Of a stretch of 64,000 nt of DNA, positions 24,480 to 35,019 are shown piece by piece (the first letter of the stretch is position 1; the number at the start of each line of letters is the position of its first letter). The DNA comes from Lunularia cruciata (lineage: Eukaryota > Streptophyta > Marchantiopsida > Lunulariales > Lunulariaceae). The stretch lies in NCBI GenBank assembly GCA_948567375.1, contig OX419760.1:8494001-8558000 (forward strand), written 5' to 3'. Below the pieces are notes generated by a model. It was not told the DNA's origin. It made no database searches and was given only the letters and a program-made list of their open reading frames with translations. A program made the translations under genes and the position numbers.

Positions 24480-24989
24480 TCAAGATGAACCCATATTTTA
24501 GCCAAGTATACTTACTACTAAGAAAATAGGAACTCAATCATCCTAAGATGTTACCAATACCCAAGGACTCACTTTTTGTGATGGTAAGTTATGGATCTTG
24601 GATACCTTAGACCTAAGAACCACTATCCTAGTAGAGTATCATGATTTTGCCTTTATAGGTCATGTTGTAGTGGAAAAGATCTTAGATGCATTCAAATGCC
24701 ATTACTATTGGCCCAAGATGAGCAATGATGTGATGGAGTATGTTCAAAGTTGCCTACCTCGTCAACAAAATGAAACCTCTAATCAGGCTCTCTTAAGACA
24801 TCTTCAACCCCTCTCTACTCCTACACAATGTTGGGAATAGGTGAACATGGATCTGGTTTGTGAATTGCCCAAGACCACCTCAGGGTTTGATTCCATTGTA
24901 GTCTTTGTAGATCAACTCAACAAAGTGATTCATGTGTCTTCTATGACCAAGGATGTGATTGCTCCATAATTAGCTCAATTGTACTTAGT
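24480..24989 (+). pseudogene. Family II integrase, truncated
   Basis: The zinc-binding N-terminus is in the open frame 24598-24840. The HH part is kept (GHVVVEKIL, YYWPKM), but the CX2C pair reads CLPR, so the second Cys is lost. The core start (DLVCELPKTTSGFDSIVVF) follows near 24850-24905. It ends near 24989 at a junction with a different element. Confidence 0.7.
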
Positions 24990-25637
24990 ATGTATGAAAT
25001 GGCCATGATTCAACCTAAAATAGCTGTGATTGTTCCTGGCTATCCTTTGGATCATACTATCTACCCTAGAGGACTTGGTGTTCAATAGACCAAGGTGAAG
25101 GCTATTTTGTGTATTCCTTGGCCTACAAATGTGAGTAGAGTACAAACTTTCCTTGGGTTGGTGAACTTCTATCACCGCTATGTTAGAGGATTAAGTGCCA
25201 TTGCCAAGGCCTTGACAAAGTTGGCCAAACTTACACAAAAGTGATGTGGGGGAGATGAGCAAGAGAGTGCTTTTGTAGAGCTCAAGGAGAGGTTAACATA
25301 TGCCCCTATTTTGAGGAGACCGGTTAGAGGCCAGCCATTTCAGATTCACATTGGTTAGAGTATGTTTGGACTTGGAGTAATGCTCACCCAACATGATGAA
25401 GACTGGAAGGAGTTTGTAGTGGCCTATGCTAGTTGCTCCAACAATTCAATGGAGGTAAAGTATAGTTCATATGAGAGAGAGTGCTTGATAGTAATTTAGG
25501 CAATAGCCCATTTCCTATTATTACCAATTTGGTAACCCCTTCACTCTCATCATTGATCATCAACCACTAAAGTGGTTGATGAAGTCCAACAAGCTTTCAA
25601 GGAAGCTTGCATGATGGGCTCTAATTTTATAGGAATA
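24990..25637 (+). pseudogene. Family III RT-RNase H fragment
   Basis: The plus frames read an RT C-terminus (YPRGLGVQ), then FLGLVNFYHRYVRGLSAIAK, then an RNase H with ILRRP, SSYERECL and a segment corresponding to LIIDHQPLKWLM near 25548. This RT type (GLGVQ, then NVSRVQTFLGL) is distinct from families I and II. It begins abruptly inside RT at the truncated family II integrase and ends near 25637 at an inversion. Confidence 0.7.
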
Positions 25638-25742
25638 ATGGCCAAGAAGAATCATAGTCATTTCAAGCATACTCTTCATGTGAAATCTCCACCAATCTAG
25701 CCTCAAAAAGGTCTCTACTCCAACTGTGAATCAATGCACTCT
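25638..25742 (-). pseudogene. Family III pre-RT fragment, inverted
   Basis: This segment matches 55760-55860 in minus orientation, the region just before and at the start of the family III RT. It joins the preceding plus-strand fragment in inverted orientation. It is interrupted at 25742 by family G copy C and resumes after 39641. Confidence 0.6.
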
Positions 25743-26521
25743 TGTGACAACCCGGCAAATATTACTTTTGTGGTAATTGGATAAGTAAAGTTTGTTCCCG
25801 TAGAAATACAATTCAGAATTGGTCAAATATAAAGCAAAGTAACAATTTAGTTCTTCTTGGTTACGTCTTTAGTCTCTCATGTAGAAACTACACCCAGAAG
25901 AGAGTAACAAACATTGATTCGCAGTCTTGTCACAAATTCACACTTCTTAATCACAACACCTTCAATTCTTTCCAAACAATCTTGATTGTGATGATTCAAG
26001 CTCTCCTGAAAATGGCACTTCACTGCAAAACGACTTTGCCTCAGAATTGTGTTCCACCCCTCCATTGAAGGCACAACTTCCTCGATCAAAATTGCTTTAC
26101 ATCAATGTCGCACTACACTCACAATTGCAGAATACTACCAACACTACAATTCCTCTCAGATCTATCAAGGCATTGCTCCGATTGCACTTCACTCAGGATC
26201 AAACATACAGAATGAAGATCAAGGCTGCGGAATCCAACATTCAACAAGCATACTGACTTGCACCTTGAATTTCTCCACACACTCACAAATACAAACACAA
26301 TGTTGATACTTGGAATCAAGCTCAAGCAACGAGCACTACTTCACAACACTTTGCTTTATCTATTCTCAGAATTATGAGCACTGAACAACATAAGACTACA
26401 AATGCCACTCTTAAATAGTGAAGCAATTGACAGTTATCTTCCTAATGTACCTCTTCCTAACAACTCTACAAACCTGCAGATCCGAAATGACAATGCACCT
26501 CTTCAAATCTCAAATCTGTTA

Positions 26522-28455
26522 CTAATTTGGTCCGGTGTCTACTTCTTCCTTGGCTTTCAAACCCGAACCCAAAGTTACTTTACTTCCTACTACTCAATCC
26601 TCAGGTTTCATAACTCCGACATCCTCTACCAAATCTAACAATTCTCTTTCTTGATCTGAAATCTTACTAGTGGGTACTCTATCTAACTCCTTATCTCCCG
26701 ACCCACTCTTCTCTAATATCTCCAATGGTAACCCCAAAGACATCTGCACTCCTTCTTCATCTACTTTGGGTTTTGCTCTAACATCTTTCTGAAGTTTATC
26801 TATTTCCAATTTCACTAAGTCTAATCTAATTGTGATATTGTCTTCTACCTCCAATATCTTCCTATCTACACAAGTTCTGAGACTTATAAACAATGCATTC
26901 AAATTGGTGTCCTTTGCATGTCTCCTCCTCGTCTCCTGCACCAACAACTTCAACTTGTGCAGCCTCATCTCCTCGATATGCACATTGGCTTCTATACTCA
27001 ACATCACGTTCATCCTAATTACAATCTCCTTCAATGGCTCCAATCTCATCTTCCTCTCTCATTCCCGATCTGCAAGCCAATCCTCTCGGTACATTACAAA
27101 TTCTCCCTCAAACTCAACTTTCACAACTTCCTCCTCCTTTTCCTTTTGTACAATCTTCTCTTCCTGATTATGAAGTAACTCTCACAACCTCTCTTCTTCC
27201 CTATATTTCACTACAAACTCTTGCTGCCACAGCTGCTTTTTCTCTTCTACACTCTCCATCACCCTATTGAGCTCTTGTTCCTTCTCGGCTATTCTTGCAA
27301 TAGCATAAATAATCTCTAATCTTGAATCAGCAAACTGCTGCTTCAAGATCTCATTCTTAGCTACTTGTCTCTCCCTTGTTATGTCACTCTGCTTCACAAG
27401 TTCTTCTCGATTCCTTGCTTCTCTCCTCAAGTTCTCTATCACTTGATTCTGTACTACTGCCTCTACTCGTAGGACCTCCCTTTCCTCCTCTCCTCAGATT
27501 ATACTCCTCTTCAATTCCGAGTTCTCTTCTTCCAATCGGGTTAACACTTGCAGCACAATCTTCACCTTTGGACACTTTGACTGCATTTCTTTTGTCTTGT
27601 GTTCCAATTTCACCAATAGAGGACACACAACTTCATGCAGGTACTCCACTCTGTCAGTCACAATTACTTCAACTTGCGGAGTGATCTCCTTCTTCTCTTG
27701 ATACTCGCCTTCTTCGCTGCAATCTTTGTATCGGAATAGATGCTTCACTCCCTAAACTGGCATGCTCCTCTTCTCTTACCTTGCTCGGTCCCACATCACA
27801 CTTTGCCTTTTGTCTGGACCAAACTCCTCTTTGAATGGTAACTTTCTTCTCCTCCTGCTCTAGCACTTCGTCTTCTAACTTCACGTTACCTTCCTCCTTG
27901 AGCTCAATCCTGACGTCTTCTTCTGTTGTGGGAACTGACGTCATCTCCCCGCCTTTGTCGCTATCACTACTTGTGTCTCCACTCTATAGTGTGAGCTCGG
28001 GTTCTTCCTTGCATTCAGAGTCTTTGGACTTGCACTCGGCTTTGCCTTCCAGGTCTTCTTCCAACAATGCAACTACCACCATACCTTTCCTTGGGTTTAC
28101 TCTTCTGGTCTTCCGAGGTCTCATTCTCTTGACATCTTTGCCTTCTCCTTGTCAACTCCTCTTCTTTGACTTTGGAGTACCCACGTCGACATGGGCACTC
28201 TTCCCCATCTATGCATAGTACTCATTGCTGCTTCTGATCTGAAGAATGTACTGCTGCTCCTCCGTGTTGACCTCCTTTCTTAAGTCGGGATGAAAATGAG
28301 ACACCATTCTGTTGTGCTCCACCGCATTGAGCAGATTTAGCTCCACATAGAAATGTGATGCAAATGGCACAATGCAATGCGAATGCTATTTATCCCACAA
28401 GTTCCACACCATTTGTCTTGTTTGCCCATGGAAGCACCTTGCCCAGTTAATTGGC
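26522..28455 (-). pseudogene. Family G gag-like ORF, C-terminal part (copy C)
   Basis: This holds the end of the conserved N-terminal region, the Lys/Arg/Glu-rich linker and the long coiled coil of copy C, with the stop at 26522-26524. The frame is broken by several frameshifts (pieces at 27669-27944, 27494-27748, 27182-27442 and 26594-27049) and stops. It continues beyond the chromovirus at 38595-39084. Confidence 0.7.
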
Positions 28456-28609
28456 TGTAACAATATGGAATTTAGCGACAAAGTTAGTCGGGCTTACAAA
28501 GTAGCACATAAGACAAAGTAGCCTAGAATATTCTGGAAGTATCTAGGAAGCTTCTTGGGAAGCTTCCCGGCTAGCTTAGCTTGCACCTCAAGTAAGTAGC
28601 TTCTAGAAA

Positions 28610-28627
28610 GAAGCTTCTAGAAGTTTC
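28610..28627. promoter_or_regulatory. Heat-shock-element-like array in LTR
   Basis: GAAgcTTCtaGAAgtTTC forms four in-phase, alternately inverted GAA units at 5-bp spacing, the consensus for heat-shock factor binding. It lies about 85 bp upstream of the LTR TATA box. The motif is seen in the sequence; a regulatory role is inference. Confidence 0.5.
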
Positions 28628-28710
28628 CAACTAGCTTAGCTTGCACGCCAAGTTGGCGACTTCTAAAAGGAAGCTTCTTGAGAAGCTTCTCAAGGGCCTT
28701 ATATGCTACC

Positions 28711-28718
28711 TATAAATA
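28711..28718 (+). promoter_or_regulatory. LTR TATA box
   Basis: TATAAATA is conserved in family I LTRs (also 38478-38485 and 54418-54425) and lies about 105 bp before the LTR end. Confidence 0.6.
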
Positions 28719-28823
28719 CCAAAGCCAAAGCTCATGCTAGGCATTTGGAGTTTTCCCTCATTCAAGTGTCCCAATGTGAGTTTCCATTCTCCTAATTCTC
28801 TCCTCGGATTCGGTCTTTTACAT

Positions 28824-28834
28824 TGGTATCAGAG
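28824..28834 (+). promoter_or_regulatory. Primer-binding site (initiator Met tRNA)
   Basis: TGGTATCAGAG starts one base after the 5' LTR and matches the 3' end complement of plant initiator-Met tRNA. Confidence 0.88.
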
Positions 28835-29087
28835 AAGGAATGGGATGGATGGAATTTATGGACCACCAAATCCACTTCCACCAAACCATTGGGATTTTTA
28901 CATCCAAATACTATCCAAGCATCGTTTCACACAGTTCATCACCTTGCACTTTGGACAAGATTTTCTGCATATGATCACCATATCTGAGAACCTTTGGTGC
29001 TTCCGGTTGTAACTTATGGAGTTTGGTAGACGTGTTGTTTCTATGTGTTAATAAATAAGATAGATTAGGGAGTTGTTAGGAGCAACC

Positions 29088-29880
29088 ATGGCAGCAATAC
29101 CTGATGTTATCCTTGCTATGCAACAACAAATCGAGCACCTTACTCGATTGTTGGATGAACGAGATCTTTGACGACAAGAGCAGCTGGAGAGAGTACCAAT
29201 TCGAGAAAGAGAAGATCGGATCAGATTCCCTAAACCCAAGGTATTTGAAGGCAAGAATCTCCTGGGTGCAGTGGAGAATTTTGTGTTTGATTGTGAACGT
29301 TATTTTGAAGCTACCAATCTACAAGATGAGCAAAAACAGATTCTCTTGGCTTCCAGCCAATTGGATAGAGTAGCAAAGCTATGGTGGAGATTCCGAGTGG
29401 AGCAAGCCAAACGACAGATGGTTGCACCGATCTTGACATAGGCAGAATTCAAGAGCGCAATAATCAGTCGGTTCCAAGCTATAAATGCCACACGAGCTGC
29501 ACAGAATAAGTTGGCAAAGTTGAAATAAATTGGCTCTGTAAGAAGTTACATCACGTAGTTCCAAAACAACATCATGCAAATTCCAGATATTTTGGAAGGT
29601 GAAGCTCTAGATTGATTTGTGAGGAGCTTGAAGGCAAGAACCAAATTAGAGGTAACCATGCGAGAGCCGCAACACTTGGAGGAAGCCATGCGGTTGGCCA
29701 AACATTTTGATTCCTTGGTGGCAACAACTTGGTCTCGACCTCGACCTCCACAAAGTCTACCAATACACTACACACAAGTGGAGGAGCCAACACCAATGGA
29801 GATTGATGCAATTCAACAAAGACCACTTGGCATGGCAGACAGGGAGATACTACAACAAAATGGTGGTTTTTTTTATTGTC
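29088..29880 (+). pseudogene. Family I gag, interrupted at the zinc knuckle
   Basis: The ATG at 29088 gives MAAIPDVILAMQQQIEHL. A retrotransposon gag domain follows with PKPKVFEGKNLLGAVENFVF, KLWWRF and EALDWF-type motifs; the last Trp codon is TGA. Stops include TGA at 29169 and TAG near 29440. The C-terminal linker (YTQVEEPTPMEIDAIQQRPL) leads into the zinc knuckle. That is cut after its second Cys codon by family G copy D, and its first Cys is already changed to Phe. The rest of the knuckle resumes at 33667. Confidence 0.8.
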
Positions 29881-30266
29881 TGTGGTGCCCACATTTTTTG
29901 TTTTGCTCAAAATAAAGGAGAAGAAGTGTAAAGAGAATTCGAGTTGCGCCTGTATGGCCGAAGAAGGCAAGGAAAAGAGTCTTTGGGATGAAACCCAAAG
30001 TAAAGTGACTTCGGGTCATAAGGCAAAGTACTTGGAAATGCCATGTCAGCATACAACCCAAAGTAAAATGTCTTCGTATCGGGGAGAGCTCAACCCGTGG
30101 CAAAGACAGTCTAACAACCTTTCGTCGGGGCGAGAAATTCAAGAAGGGGCCGTTTTAAAGTTGGCAGCCCATACGCACAAAGGTTGATTGATAGTGGCAG
30201 GTGCATGTTGGAGGTGTGATTTCTCGGTAGGAACTTGAAGTGATGGAAGATGAAGAAGCGCAACTC

Positions 30267-30274
30267 TATAAAAA
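30267..30274 (+). promoter_or_regulatory. Candidate TATA box of family G ORF
   Basis: TATAAAAA lies 165 bp before the likely start codon at 30432. The surrounding CTCTATAAAA sequence is conserved in copies B (near 7470, minus) and C (near 39250, minus), which supports a promoter. Initiation about 30 bp downstream would leave the alternative ATG at 30294 off the transcript. Confidence 0.5.
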
Positions 30275-30431
30275 TTGGAACTGCAACAACAAAATGTCAA
30301 GCAATTTTCCTTTGCCGTTGAGGAGTCGTCTTGCAGGTGATCGGGGAAAGGGAAATAGAGTTGGACTCGTGTTAGTGCGCAAGAGAGAAGTTGCAAGAGG
30401 GAAATCGAGAGAAAGTGAGAAGGTAGAAGAG

Positions 30432-32867
30432 ATGGGAGGAGGGAAGAAGAACTCCGAATTCGTAGTGAGAAATCATGCAATTCGGAGGTTAGACATGATA
30501 GCAAGGATCAAAGTCTTGAGCCGACTTTGGATCACATTTCTGGCATGGAACTGGAATGTGAGTTTTCTAGGATTCATGACAGAAATCATCGAGAGTAAGT
30601 GTCTCGATGGACCCGAGGAAGAAGGGAAGAGAGGAAATCCGGCTCGCTGGACAGAGTTGGATTGGAGACTTGTACTCGGGAAGGAGGCAGGCTCGGAGTA
30701 GGAAGCCACGTTCTTGGGAAAGGGAGAGATAGCTCAAGAGACTTAGGAGGTGAGAGATGCCTTCTTGTCAAGAAGAGCAAAGAATGGGTATAAAGTTCAG
30801 AGTTACAAGGATCCAGTGAAGAGTGGGATCGTGAGTGCTCTCATGGCGATCTTGAAGCCGGAGAGAACGACTTATGTGATGAAACACCAAGCGGTGTTCT
30901 TCCATAAGTTGTTTGCAGGAGAACCTATAGATTGGGCGAGGTGTTTTCACGAGAGAACGAGGCAGATGGTGTGGAATTTGTGGGATAAGTCACCTCCACA
31001 CTACATTGTGCCATTTGTAGCACACTTCTACTTCGGGCTCAATTTGCTGAACTCGGCGGAGCGGACTCAGATGGTGTCGTACTTCCATCCTCATGTGCAA
31101 AAGGAGGTTGATGTCGAGGAGCAGCAATACATTCTCCAAATCTGGAGCACGGACGACTACTACGCAAAGACAGGGAAGAACGTGGAGGTCGCAGTGAGTA
31201 CCCCGCCAAAGAAGAGGAGTCGGCAAGGAGAAGCCAAAGACAGCAAGAAACCTTGGAAGATGCAGGGAAGTAACCCGAGGCAAGGAATGGTGGTAATAGA
31301 GTCGAAAGATGAAGACTCAGAAGGCGAGGTCGAGCTCAAAACAGAAAACTCGGAACATGAGGAGGAACCTGAGCTGACACTACAGAGCGGAGATACAAGC
31401 AGTGCCAATGAAGAAGGAGGAGAAATGACATCAGTGCCAGCGGCTGACGAATACAAAGAAGAAGTGCAAGCCGAGTTGGAAGCCGAAGACAACACAACGC
31501 TGGAAGACAAAGTAACGGTGCCCAAGGAAAAGAAGATTGTAGTACAGCGAGGAGTTTGCTCGAGACGTAAGGCAAAATGTGGAGCGGGGCTGAGTAAAGT
31601 AAAGGAAGAGGTAGAAGAAAGCTCAGGAAGCGAAGCGTCCATCCCAATACGAAGTCTCCAAAGAAGAAGGCAAGTATCGGGAGAACACGAAGAGAGAAGA
31701 GAGACCACTCCGTGGGATGAAGTAGTTGCCAGTGATGGAATGGAGTACCTGCAAGAGATAGTGTGCCCATTGTTGGTGAAGTTGGAGCACAAGAAGAAGG
31801 AGATGCAGTCGACTTGTCTAGAGGTAAAGATTGTTTTGCAGGTCTTATCAAGATTAGAAGAAGAGAACTCGGAGTTGAAGAGAAGTATAACCCGAGGTGA
31901 GGAGGAGAGAGAAGTACTACAAGCGGGGGCAGTAGAGAGAAGTCAGGTAATTGAAGACCTGAAGAGGGAAGTGAGCTATCGAGAGGATCTTGCGAGGAAG
32001 AGTGACATAGCAAGAGAGAGACAAGTAGCTGAATATGAAATCTTGAAGCAACAGTTTGCTGATTCAAGAGTAGAAGTAATCCATGCTATGGCAAGGGTAG
32101 CAGCAAAGGATCAAGAGCTCGATAGAGTGATGGAGAGAATGGAGGAGAAGAAGCAACTCTGGCAACAAGAGTTGGCTGCACAATATAGAGAAGAAGACCA
32201 ATTACGAGAATTACTTTGTAATCAGGAGGAGAAGGTAGTTCAGAAGGAAAAGGAGAAGGAGACGGTGAAAGCTGAATTCGAGGAAGAATTGGCGATGTAC
32301 CGAGAAGAATGGCTTGCAGATTGGGAATGAGAAAGGAAGACAAGGTTGGAGCCGATAAAGGAAATTGTCCTCCAGATGAATGCCATGTTGAGTATAGAAG
32401 CCAACGTTCGGATTGAAGAAACGAGACTGCACAAGTTGAAGTTGTTGGTGCAAGAGACGAGGCAAAGATAGGCGAAAGACACCGAGATGAACGCCTTGCT
32501 GATCAAATTGAGAACTCGTGTAGATAGGAAGATATTAGAGGTAGAAGATAACATTTCAATTAGATTAGACTTAGTGAAAATAGAGCTAGAAAAACTTTGG
32601 AAAGATGTTGAAGCAAAACCCGAAGTAGATAATATAGGAGTCCAAATGTCTTTGGAGTTACCAATAGAGACATTAGAGAAGAGTGGGTCGGGAGATAAGG
32701 AGTTAGATAGATTACCCACTAGTGCAATTTTAGATTAGGAAAGAGAATTGCTGGATCTGGTAGGAGAAGTAGGAGATCTGAAACTCAAGGACAGAGTAGT
32801 AGGAAGTAAAGTTACTTTGGGTTCAGGTTTGAAAGCCGAGGAAGAAGTAGACATTGGATCGGAGTAG
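30432..32867 (+). pseudogene. Family G coiled-coil gag-like protein, five in-frame stops
   Basis: A single frame of 812 codons, with no frameshift, runs from ATG 30432 (MGGGKKNS; G at -3 and +4) to TAG 32865-32867. It is broken by stops at 30699, 30744, 32328, 32469 and 32736; four are TAG, and sister copies have CAG or CAA at several of these. Residues 1-250 are a conserved globular region with Trp- and His-rich motifs (WITFLAWNWNVSFLGF, KHQAVFFHKLFAGEPIDWAR, FVAHFYFGLNLL). Then comes a basic/acidic linker (about 255-420), a long coiled coil (about 430-690) and an acidic tail. I recognise no catalytic motif or zinc knuckle. A gag-like or assembly role is inference only. Confidence 0.75.
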
Positions 32868-33661
32868 AAACCAATTTGAGATTTGAATAGACAGATATGA
32901 AAGGTTGCGTTGTCATTTTGGATCTACAAGTTAGAAAAGTTGTTGTAGAACGGTATAGTTGTTAGAACTGTCGATTGCTTCACTATTTAAGAGTGGCATT
33001 TGCAGGAAATTGTTGTTCAGTGCTCATTATTTCTGAGAATAGATAAAGCAAAGTGTTGTGAAGCAGTGCTCGTCGCTTGAGCTTGATTCCGAGTATCAAC
33101 GTTGCAATTGTGTTTGTGAGTGTGTGAAGAATTTTGAAGTGCAAGCCAGTGTGTTTGTTGGATGTTGGATTCCACAACCTTGATCTTCATTTTGTGTGTT
33201 TGATCTTGAGTGAAGTGCAATCGAAGCAATGCTTTGACAAATTTGAGAGGAATTGTAGTGTTGGTAGTATTTTGCATTTGTGAGTGCAATGCGAGGTTGA
33301 TGTGAAGCAATTTTGGTCAAGGAAGTTGTGCCTTCAGTGGAGGGGTGGAACACAATTCTAAGGTGAAGTTGTTTTGTAGTGAAGTGCCGTTTTTGGGAGA
33401 GCCTGAATCATCACAATCAAGATTGTTTGGAAAGATTTGATGGAGTTGTGATTAAGGAGTGTTAATTTGTGACAAGACTGCGAGTCAGTGCTTGTTACTC
33501 TCTTTTGGGTGTGGTTTCTACCTGAGAGATTAAAGACGCAACCAAGAAGAACTACATGTTACTGTTTGACTTTGTATTTGGACATTTCTGACTCGTATCT
33601 TTGCGGGAACGAACTTTACTTACCCGATTACCGCAAAAGTGATATTTGCCGGGTTGTCACA
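32868..33661 (+). other. 3' non-coding part of family G copy D
   Basis: About 795 bp after the ORF is shared with copies A, B and C. It holds a second TATA-like box (CTATTTAAG near 32983) and repeated motifs such as GGAGGGGTGGAACACAATTC. If the unit is an LTR, this is where a conventional U3-R-U5 promoter might lie. No coding frame is convincing. Confidence 0.5.
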
Positions 33662-33666
33662 TTGTT

Positions 33667-35019
33667 GCTAGTTGGGGCATTGCATTGCTAAATGTCCACT
33701 CAAGAATGGAAGACCTCGACAAGTTGCCCAAGTGGAGGTTGTGGAGCGCAATGATTAGGGAAACGAGGAATCCCAATAGGAGATTTTGAGCCGCCTAATG
33801 GGAGCTTGATTAGTTCCAATGGGATTGAAGGCTCAACCTATGCAAGTTTGCTTCACTTGCAAGGTATGATATCTAATCGGGGTTGTAGGATTTTGGTTGA
33901 TTTTGGAAGTTCAGGGAATTGCATGTCTATGCAAGTAGCAAAGGAATTGGGTATTCCTATCAAGCTAGTGATTGGAAGTAGTTTGATGATGGCGGATGGT
34001 AGAAAGGGTTCTGCATTCCGCACCTTGCATCCTGTTACCTTCAAGATTGGGAAGGAGTATTTGGAGTGTATGAGGTTTGTAGTGGCACCTCTACATTATG
34101 GTATCATTCTGGGTCTACCTTGGCTTGAACGTCATAAGGTTCAATTTGATTGGACCCAATGCCAAATTCAAGTACAACACCAAGGTAGGAATTTCCGATT
34201 AGGTTGTCTGGCACCTCTAAGTAAGACACCTAAGAATAGTCAGTCCCAAGATGGGAAGTTTGTCAAGAAGGTAGTCATAGAGCAAACCTTGAAGGAAGTG
34301 GAGTCCCAAGATGGGAAGTTTGCCAAGAAGGCAACCATGGAGCAAGCTTGGAAGAGAGATGAGTCCCTAGAAGGGAAGTTTGTTAGTAAAGCAGCCATAA
34401 AGCAAGCTTTAGAGGAAGATAAGTCTGCATTTGCGGTGTGGATCAAACCAATTGCACAAGACCAATCTGTGGAGGACCAAGAGCCTCATCAAGTAATGGT
34501 TGATTGGATAGTTAAGGAGTTTACAGACATGTTTCCGGATGATCTGCCAAAAGGATTACCCTCCGATCGAGGTATGCCCTTCAAGATTGAGTTATTGCCA
34601 GGAAGTACTCTAGTGAGTAGACCAATCTATCGGCTCTCACCAAAGGAGTTGGAGGAGTTGTGAACAACACTTATAGAGTTGTTGGAGAAGGACTTCATAT
34701 GACATAGTACCTCTTCTTGGGGAGCACCGGTACTATTTGTTCCAAAGAAGGATGGAGGACTTTGTTTCTGTATTGATTATTGTGGGCTCAATAAGCAAAC
34801 CGTGAAGAATGCATATCCCTTGCCTCGGATCGATGACTTAATGGATCAACTAAGTGATGATCAACTAAGTGGAGCACGTTACTTTTCCAAGTTGGATCTT
34901 TGCAGCGGCTATTGGCAAATTCCAATTGATAGAGAGGATGTGCAAAAGACTACCTTTTGCACAAGGTATGGGCATTTTGAGTGGAGAGTTCTACCTTTCT
35001 GACTCACTAATGCTCCAAC
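33667..35019 (+). pseudogene. Family I gag end, protease and RT N-part
   Basis: The zinc-knuckle remainder (GHCIAKCPLKNG-like) is followed by the open frame 33806-34663. The protease active site reads ILVDFGSSGNCMS, where the usual DSG is DFG. Also present are FRTLHPVTFKIG and LGLPWLERH. A linker holds three ~21-residue repeats (DGKF-KKA-EQA type) at about 34245-34430. RT begins with MPFKIELLPGSTLVSRPIYRLSP. After a TGA at 34661 the RT continues in the same frame with [12 protein letters not shown] and [13 protein letters not shown], and is cut at 35019 by a solo LTR. Confidence 0.82.
34245..34430 (+). repeat. In-frame triplicated linker repeat in pol
   Basis: Three copies of about 63 bp encode DGKFVKKVVIEQTLKE, DGKFAKKATMEQAWKR and EGKFVSKAAIKQALEE. 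They lie between protease and RT. The copy at about 50960-51140 carries related repeats. Confidence 0.8.

Larger units (their letters stand above)
20271..24989 (+). mobile_element. Family II Ty3 chromovirus, 3'-truncated
   Basis: A 5' LTR, primer site, gag with zinc knuckle, protease, RT, RNase H and integrase follow in Ty3/gypsy order, collinear with the copy at 58012. The element stops within the integrase near 24989, where it joins a family III RT fragment. The chromodomain and 3' LTR are missing. All coding parts are dead. Confidence 0.85.
28456..28822 (+). repeat. Family I 5' LTR
   Basis: It runs from TGTAACAATATGG to GTCTTTTACA (367 bp). It is about 60 bp shorter than its partner at 38164-38589 through loss of one AAGCTTC-rich repeat unit. 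Confidence 0.92.
29881..33661 (+). mobile_element. Family G element copy D, full length
   Basis: The unit runs from TGTGGTGCCCACA at 29881 to GGGTTGTCACA at 33661 (3781 bp). It is flanked by TTGTC (29876-29880) and TTGTT (33662-33666), a TSD with one later substitution. It contains about 550 bp of 5' non-coding DNA with a TATA box, one 812-codon reading frame and about 795 bp of 3' non-coding DNA. TG...CA ends with 5-bp TSDs are typical of LTR retroelement integration. No direct terminal repeat is visible, so the whole unit could itself be a solo LTR; a DNA transposon with short TGTG ends is the alternative. Confidence 0.88.

Noticed and set aside
29881-30431. Conventional 5' LTR at the start of family G copy D
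   Set aside because: No matching direct repeat was found at the right end of the unit, and no primer-binding site follows.
31160-32067. Long minus-strand open frames (210 and 243 codons)
   Set aside because: They are antisense to the family G coiled-coil frame; the Ser/Leu/Pro-rich translation is the usual shadow of a Glu/Lys-rich sequence.
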